Assembly: GCF_000312425.1 (NCBI RefSeq)
Contig: NZ_HE997181.1
Coordinates: 3,906,320 to 3,970,319 of the forward strand
Reading direction: 5' to 3'
Length of the DNA: 64,000 nt
From: Reyranella massiliensis 521
Lineage (GTDB): Bacteria; Pseudomonadota; Alphaproteobacteria; Reyranellales; Reyranellaceae
Below the pieces are notes generated by a model that saw nothing but the letters and a program-made list of their open reading frames with translations, was not told the origin of the DNA and searched no databases. Below are positions 59,482-64,000 of this stretch, piece after piece. How positions within the stretch are numbered: position 1 is the first letter of the stretch; each line of letters begins with the position of its first letter. A program made the translations under genes and the position numbers.

Positions 59482-60333
59482 ATGAAAGCGTTGCTGAACA
59501 GACTTGTGCTGGCGTCGGGCCTCGTCGTGGCCGCAGGCACTGCATGGGCTGGTACCCTCGACGACATCGCCAAGAACGGCGTCCTGCGCGCCGCCTATCG
59601 CGAAGATGCCGCACCCTTCGCGTACAAAGCGGCGAACGGCCAGCCCAAGGGTTTCATGATCGACCTCTGCGAGGCCGTCGCCAAGGGGCTTGCCCAACAG
59701 CTCAAGAAGCCCGGCCTCAAGGTCGAGTTCGTGCCGGTCACGACGGAAAACCGTCTCGATGCGATCCGTCAGAACAAGGCGGACCTGCTCTGCGACTCGC
59801 TCACCGAGACGCTGGACCGGCGTGCCCAGGTCGATTTCTCGATCGCGACTTTCGTCGACGGAACCAGCTTCGCCATTCGTAACGACGGCCCGCGCGATAT
59901 CCAGCAGCTCGGTGGCAAGAAGGTCGGCGCCATCGCAGGCACCCTGACCGAGGAGGCGCTGCGGCGCAGCCTCGCCGCCGTGCATGTCCAGGCTCAGATC
60001 GTCCCCTTCACCGATTTCCCACAGGCGATGACGGCCCTCGAGAAGGGGGAGATTTCGGCCTATTTCGCCGGCAAGGCGATGCTTACGGCCATGATCAAGG
60101 ATCACAAGGATGCGTCGCGCATCCTGCTCGCCAGCACCTATCTCAGCATCGAGCCCTTCGCGCTGGCGATGCGGTTGGGCGATGGCGATTTCCGCCTTGC
60201 GGTGGATCGTGCTCTGAGCCGCATCTACCGCTCCGGCGAGATCGCCACGATCTTCAGCAACAATTTCGGCGTCAATGCCCAGCCGACACCGCAACTCCAG
60301 TCGCTCTACATGATCTCGGCCTTGCCGGAATAG
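59482..60333 (+). CDS. Amino-acid-type ABC binding protein, orphan
   Basis: 283 residues. The signal peptide (MKALLNRLVLASGLVVAAGT, cleaved near WAG) precedes a family 3 fold: GVLRAAYREDAAPFAYKAAN, GFMIDLCEAVAKGLAQQL and the ligand strand DLLCDSLTETLDRRAQVDFS. It would bind a polar or acidic amino acid. No permease or ATPase follows, and the next gene is a luciferase-like monooxygenase after 24 bases. The receptor either shares a distant transporter or serves as a sensor. GAGAGGGGATC upstream gives the start. Confidence 0.92.
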   Translation: MKALLNRLVLASGLVVAAGTAWAGTLDDIAKNGVLRAAYREDAAPFAYKAANGQPKGFMIDLCEAVAKGLAQQLKKPGLKVEFVPVTTENRLDAIRQNKADLLCDSLTETLDRRAQVDFSIATFVDGTSFAIRNDGPRDIQQLGGKKVGAIAGTLTEEALRRSLAAVHVQAQIVPFTDFPQAMTALEKGEISAYFAGKAMLTAMIKDHKDASRILLASTYLSIEPFALAMRLGDGDFRLAVDRALSRIYRSGEIATIFSNNFGVNAQPTPQLQSLYMISALPE

Positions 60334-60357
60334 GATCGACGCCCCACTTTGCCGTCG

Positions 60358-61398
60358 ATGTCCCGCCCGTTCCGACTTTCCGTCCTCGACCAGTCCATTG
60401 CCGTCGCCGGACGGCCGCACGGCCAGTCGATCCGCAACACCGTCGCCCTGGCTCAGCATTGCGAGGTGCTGGGTTACGAGCGCTTCTGGGTCTCCGAGCA
60501 CCACAACCATCCAACCATCGTCGGTACGGCGCCGGAGATCGTGATGGCAGCCATCGCCGCCACGACCGACCGCATCCGCATCGGCAGCGCCGGCATCATG
60601 CTGCCGCACTACTCGCCGCTCAAAGTGGCCGAAGTGTTCCGCGTGCTCGATGCCCTTGCCCCAGGCCGCATCGATCTTGGGCTTGGCCGCGCGCCGGGCT
60701 CCGACGGTCGCACGGCCTTCGCGCTGAACCCGGCCGCTAACGAACGGCCCGAGCATTTTCCCGCCGACGTGCGCGACCTGATTGCCTGGGTACACAATGA
60801 ACCGTTGGTCGACCGTCACCCCTTCGCCACGGTGAAGGCGTTCCCGCAAGGCGACACGGCGCCGGAAGTGTGGATCCTGGGCAGCTCCGACTATGGCGCG
60901 CAGGTCGCCGCGCTGTTCGGCCTGCCCTACTGCTACGCCTGGTTCTTCAGCGACGGCGCCGGCGGTGAACGTGCGATCGATCTCTACAAGCGCAGCTATC
61001 GCCCCAGCGCCCGCCACCCCGAGCCGCGCTCGGGCCTTTGCGTCTGGGCACTGGCGGCCGAGACGATGGACGAGGCGCAGTACCATTTCACGTCACGCGC
61101 GCTCTCGCGCATCCAGCGCGACAAGGGCGTGATGGGGCCGTTGCTGTCGCCCGACGAGGCGGCGGAGGTCGTGAAAACGCTCGCGCCTTACGAGCAGGCC
61201 AAGCTCGAACAGTTCCGCAAAGATTCCTTCGTCGGCACCGGCCCCGAAGTCGCCGCCCGCATCACCGAGCTGAAGGAACGGGTCGGCGTCGACGAGATGG
61301 CCGTCGTGACATGGACGCACGACGAAGACGTGCGGCGGCAGAGCTATGCCCTGCTCGCCCAGGCCTACGGTTTCGCGCCAAAGGGCACGATCTCGTAA
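60358..61398 (+). CDS. Luciferase-like (LLM) flavin monooxygenase
   Basis: 346 residues from the ATG at 60358 (an upstream TTG is less likely). The TIM-barrel flavin fold is marked by RLSVLDQSIAVAGR, YERFWVSEHHNHPTIVGTAP, RIGSAGIMLPHYSPLKVAEV and RIDLGLGRAPGSDGRTAFAL. This wording is typical of the large MsnO8-type LLM family. It needs reduced flavin from a partner reductase, which is not in sight. It follows the binding protein gene closely and probably shares its transcript, hinting that its substrate is imported. Confidence 0.92.
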   Translation: MSRPFRLSVLDQSIAVAGRPHGQSIRNTVALAQHCEVLGYERFWVSEHHNHPTIVGTAPEIVMAAIAATTDRIRIGSAGIMLPHYSPLKVAEVFRVLDALAPGRIDLGLGRAPGSDGRTAFALNPAANERPEHFPADVRDLIAWVHNEPLVDRHPFATVKAFPQGDTAPEVWILGSSDYGAQVAALFGLPYCYAWFFSDGAGGERAIDLYKRSYRPSARHPEPRSGLCVWALAAETMDEAQYHFTSRALSRIQRDKGVMGPLLSPDEAAEVVKTLAPYEQAKLEQFRKDSFVGTGPEVAARITELKERVGVDEMAVVTWTHDEDVRRQSYALLAQAYGFAPKGTIS

Positions 61399-61441
61399 GC
61401 CCAATCTGAACGCACTAGAAGCGACGGAACGCCGTTTTGGC

Positions 61442-62212
61442 TTAATCCCTCTTTTCAGCGCGAACTACAGCTTCAAAGAGTCGTCCCTCTTCGATCGGAC
61501 TTCCAGCTTCGCCTTGCTTCGGTCGTGCTTTTTGATCTGAACCAAGTTCTATTTGGTCGGACCTATAATAGACGGACGCTGAGGTATCGACCCATCCAAT
61601 GCGCTTTCCAGCCCGCCAAACAAAGCCGTCGCCCGTGCGCTCGAGACTGGCTCCCGGTGGTGCAGCGGCGGCCTGCTCGGAGGCAAGGACCGCGGCATCC
61701 AAGTTAGACTGAATTTTGATGCCGACAGAATTAGCCTTGATGGTTGGCTTCTCGGACTTGCCGATCTCGATCTGATCCAGTCGATAGAAAGTATCTGAAC
61801 CGTCGTCGATCCATCCGATACGCTTTGCATTCGTCCAGACGAAACCATCACCAGTGCGTTCATAAGCGGAACGGAACTGAGGCGCGCCTGCCGACGCCGG
61901 TGGAGGAACAGGACTGCAATCTAAAGCGTAGGGATTCACCCAGAACGGTATAATTTCGGTCTTCGTCGTGATGGTGACTTGCACCGCATCGTCGAACTTC
62001 TCAATAACGGTCACCGTCGATTTATCGGGCAATCGCAAACAACCTACGCTGCGCAGTTGTTCGGCATTTGTTGCCGATATCGAAGTCTTGAGGGCACGCG
62101 CAGTCGAGCATGCCACTTCGCCAAATTGCTTCATTCGACAGACGTCGTTTGCGATCGCCAATGTCGGCAGACCTGCACACAGAAACCCGCAAATTATGGA
62201 TAGGCGGCCCAT
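61442..62212 (-). CDS. Secreted protein with a duplicated segment
   Basis: 256 residues. A signal peptide (GRLSIICGFLCAGLPTLAIA) is followed by a Cys-containing domain (about 20-100) and then two near copies of one unit: ERTGDGFVWTNAKRIGWIDD and ERTGDGFVWRAGKRIGWVDT, each continuing with a Y-R-x-D-Q-I-E-x-G strand. The repeat unit may form a small beta domain. The gene is more AT-rich than its neighbours and its family is unknown to me, consistent with acquisition. GAGGAACTCAATCT precedes the ATG. It is convergent with the LLM gene. Confidence 0.75.
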   Translation of the reverse strand: MGRLSIICGFLCAGLPTLAIANDVCRMKQFGEVACSTARALKTSISATNAEQLRSVGCLRLPDKSTVTVIEKFDDAVQVTITTKTEIIPFWVNPYALDCSPVPPPASAGAPQFRSAYERTGDGFVWTNAKRIGWIDDGSDTFYRLDQIEIGKSEKPTIKANSVGIKIQSNLDAAVLASEQAAAAPPGASLERTGDGFVWRAGKRIGWVDTSASVYYRSDQIELGSDQKARPKQGEAGSPIEEGRLFEAVVRAEKRD

Positions 62213-62246
62213 AGATTGAGTTCCTCGATCGAAAGCGTATGCAAAG

Positions 62247-62828
62247 TCAGCGCGTTTCGGTCCAGCTCTCGGAGAAAGCCAGCGCCGAGGTGCTGAAGGG
62301 CCGACCTTCGCGATCGCGCGGCCAGGGTTTGCCGCGGGCCTGCTGGCCGTTCAGCGTCAGCCGGCCGGACAGCGCCGGCACCAGCACGGTGCAGACGCCA
62401 TAGGGCCTGGGGTTCGGCGCCTGGTTGGGCTCGGTATGGATGAGCAGCGGATCGCCGATATCGTGCCAGGTGAGCGAGATCTCGGCGTCGGCGGCGGAGA
62501 CATACTCGGTCCAGTAGTAGCGCGGGTCGCCGGCCTTGCTGAAGTCGGCGTCGACCACCGGGATCGAGGTATCCTTCAGCTCGGCATTGAGCATGCCCTG
62601 CACGGTCTGCTGCAGCCAGCGCGCCATGGCGATGTTGTCGGAGTAGATGCGCCACTTGTTCTCGGTCAGCTCGCTCTTGAGATAGAGCACATGCCCCGGC
62701 CCCGCCGGGCAGAACAGGATGCGCCAGTAGCTTGCATCCGTGGAATTGGGATCGCCGTCCTTTTCACTCAGACGCAGGAACGGGTTCTCGCCGGTGAGGA
62801 TGACGCGATGCGGATCGGCTACGGGCAT
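62247..62828 (-). CDS. Hypothetical protein (193 aa)
   Basis: 193 residues from the ATG at 62828, which has GGGAGACAG upstream. The sequence is a soluble beta-rich protein with PFLRLSEKDGDPNSTDASYW, HVLYLKSELTENKWRIYSDN and a C-terminal LLIHTEPNQAPNPRPYGVCT. No family comes to mind. It begins 11 bases after the dehydrogenase stop and is therefore in one operon with it, and it may modify or bind the same acid. Confidence 0.75.
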   Translation of the reverse strand: MPVADPHRVILTGENPFLRLSEKDGDPNSTDASYWRILFCPAGPGHVLYLKSELTENKWRIYSDNIAMARWLQQTVQGMLNAELKDTSIPVVDADFSKAGDPRYYWTEYVSAADAEISLTWHDIGDPLLIHTEPNQAPNPRPYGVCTVLVPALSGRLTLNGQQARGKPWPRDREGRPFSTSALAFSESWTETR

Positions 62829-62839
62829 TTCCTGTCTCC

Positions 62840-63808
62840 CTAGAGTACCTGGTTGCGTAAGGTCTTCTCGCCACGCCACAGGCGGTCGAGATTCTCCATC
62901 AGGATATCGAGCACATTGTCTTCGTAGGCCCGCGTCTCACCGGCCGTGTGCGGCGTGATGAAGACGTTGGGCATCGTCCAGAGCGGCGACGCAGCCGGCA
63001 GCGGTTCGTCGGCCGTGACATCGAGGGCCGCCGCCCAGATCTTGTTGCCCTGCATCGTCTTGATTAGGGCCTCCTCGTCCGCGACCTTGCCGCGCGCGAC
63101 GTTGACGAACACCGACGATGGTTTCATGGCGGCAAAGGCCGCCGCGCTCATCAGGCCCGTGGTCTCCGGCGTCAGCGCGCAGGTCAGCGCCACGAAATCG
63201 GCCTGCGGGACCAGCTTCACCAGATCGCCCATGCCGTGGATTTCGTCGGCGCCGTTCGTACCGGCCTTGGGGTCACGCCGGATGCCGACCACCTTCATGT
63301 CGAAGGCCTTGGCGAGCTTGGCGAGGTGGCTGCCGATGCGGCCCATGCCGACCACCAGCAGGGTCTTGCCGCCCAGTTCATCCTCGCGCTGCGTCAGGTC
63401 GCCCAGCATGCCGCGCCACACCTTCTGGTGCTGGTTGTCGCGTGCCTCGGGCAGACGCCGTGCGATCGCCAGGATCAGGGCGATGGCATGCTCTGCCACG
63501 GCGCGGGCATTCACGCCGGCGGCGCTCGCCAGCCGGATGCCCTTGGCGCCCAGCAGTTCCTTGGAATACTGGTCCATGCCCGAGCTGATGGACTGGATGA
63601 ACCTCAGCTTGCCGGCGTGCGGAATCAGGTCGTTCTTCCACATGCCCGACGCCAGCACCACGTCGGCCTCGCCAATGCGCTTCACCAGATCGTCATAGGC
63701 ACGGACTTCGAAGCACTTGATGCCGGTCTTGCGCAGCTCGAACCGGTCCATCATCCGATATGCCGCATGTGCAAAACAGATGGTCAGATTTTCTTTCGAC
63801 GGAAACAT
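62840..63808 (-). CDS. D-2-hydroxyacid dehydrogenase, NAD-dependent
   Basis: 322 residues. The Rossmann loop GMGRIGS is at 154-160, with catalytic Arg239 (NVARG), Glu268 (ADEPL) and His287 (TPHTAGE). The fold is the formate/glycerate dehydrogenase type, here probably reducing a 2-keto acid or oxidising glycerate, glycolate or D-lactate. Its divergent neighbour is an HpcH/HpaI-type aldolase, which makes 2-keto acids such as pyruvate, so the two may act in one pathway. A single upstream AGGGGGAG sets the start. Confidence 0.93.
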   Translation of the reverse strand: MFPSKENLTICFAHAAYRMMDRFELRKTGIKCFEVRAYDDLVKRIGEADVVLASGMWKNDLIPHAGKLRFIQSISSGMDQYSKELLGAKGIRLASAAGVNARAVAEHAIALILAIARRLPEARDNQHQKVWRGMLGDLTQREDELGGKTLLVVGMGRIGSHLAKLAKAFDMKVVGIRRDPKAGTNGADEIHGMGDLVKLVPQADFVALTCALTPETTGLMSAAAFAAMKPSSVFVNVARGKVADEEALIKTMQGNKIWAAALDVTADEPLPAASPLWTMPNVFITPHTAGETRAYEDNVLDILMENLDRLWRGEKTLRNQVL

Positions 63809-63867
63809 GGAACTCCCCCTGCACGAGGTGCCACACTAGCCCGAACAACCGCCCCGGGGGAAACGCC

Positions 63868-64000
63868 ATGCGTCGCAATATTCTTCGTGAACGTCTCAAT
63901 GCCGGCCAGCCGACCGTCGGCACGCACATCCTGTCGGCCTGGCCGACCCTGGTCGAACTGATCGGTCACTCCAAGCAGTACGACTACGTCGAGTTCACCG
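63868..64000 (+). CDS. HpcH/HpaI-type aldolase, start only
   Basis: Only the first 44 codons are in the window. They read MRRNILRERLNAGQPTVGTH and WPTLVELIGHSKQYDYVEFT, the typical opening of HpcH/HpaI (4-hydroxy-2-oxo-heptanedioate aldolase/citrate lyase beta) barrels. GGGGGAA stands before the ATG. The rest lies beyond 64000. Confidence 0.8.
   Translation, partial: MRRNILRERLNAGQPTVGTHILSAWPTLVELIGHSKQYDYVEFT

Overview
The window looks like chromosome from a high-GC alphaproteobacterium. The evidence is the strongly GC-biased third codon positions, many solute-binding transporter proteins (branched-chain-type, Bug/TctC, NMT1-like), an HU protein of rhizobial type, and a tRNA-Arg(CCG) end of alphaproteobacterial form. 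A soil or rhizosphere Hyphomicrobiales or Rhodospirillales member fits. The genus cannot be named from the sequence alone.

1-4426 is one end of an integrated genomic island. It holds small overlapping genes, a tyrosine integrase whose 5' part appears frame-disrupted, and an AT-richer three-gene operon of two unknown proteins plus a ComEC-like metallo-beta-lactamase-fold protein. A 3' fragment of a tRNA-Arg(CCG) gene at the edge is the expected footprint of integration. This cargo operon is the best candidate in the window for an undescribed system, possibly defence. 4427-4885 is a gene-poor border strip.

4886-12055 is a catabolic locus: a divergent GntR/FCD regulator, a branched-chain-type ABC importer with fused permeases, an enamidase-like amidohydrolase and a cupin, joined by short overlaps. 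12160-21525 holds a YCII protein, a divergent TetR/quinone reductase pair, a radical SAM plus methyltransferase pair, a CorC-type membrane protein, a membrane adenylate cyclase, an RraA-like protein and a ChaA-like cation antiporter. 21626-28046 is a second branched-chain-type importer whose binding protein lies apart on the other strand, behind a multispanning membrane protein.

28202-35921 holds an MFS carrier, a sugar-type importer lacking its ATPase, two divergent Bug binding proteins, a NIPSNAP protein and a metallo-hydrolase. 36031-46243 holds small membrane proteins, an amidase, a broken glyoxalase-fold gene, a secreted protein, a third Bug protein, a soluble adenylate cyclase, an SDR with a divergent LysR regulator, a second SDR and a serine hydrolase. 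46262-52058 holds a TauD-type dioxygenase with an MFS exporter, an isonitrile hydratase-like gene facing a GATase1/AraC regulator, and an NmrA-like/DUF1772 pair facing an HxlR regulator.

52121-64000 holds a cupin-like protein, an acyl-CoA dehydrogenase, a YdcF-like protein coupled to an NMT1-like binding protein, HU, a tandem hotdog thioesterase, an aldehyde dehydrogenase, a glyoxalase-fold protein, an orphan amino-acid binding protein, a luciferase-like monooxygenase, a repeat-bearing secreted protein, a 2-hydroxyacid dehydrogenase operon and the start of an HpcH/HpaI-type aldolase. The overall theme is scavenging and oxidation of small organic acids, amides and nitrogen compounds, mostly with a local regulator transcribed divergently from its target.
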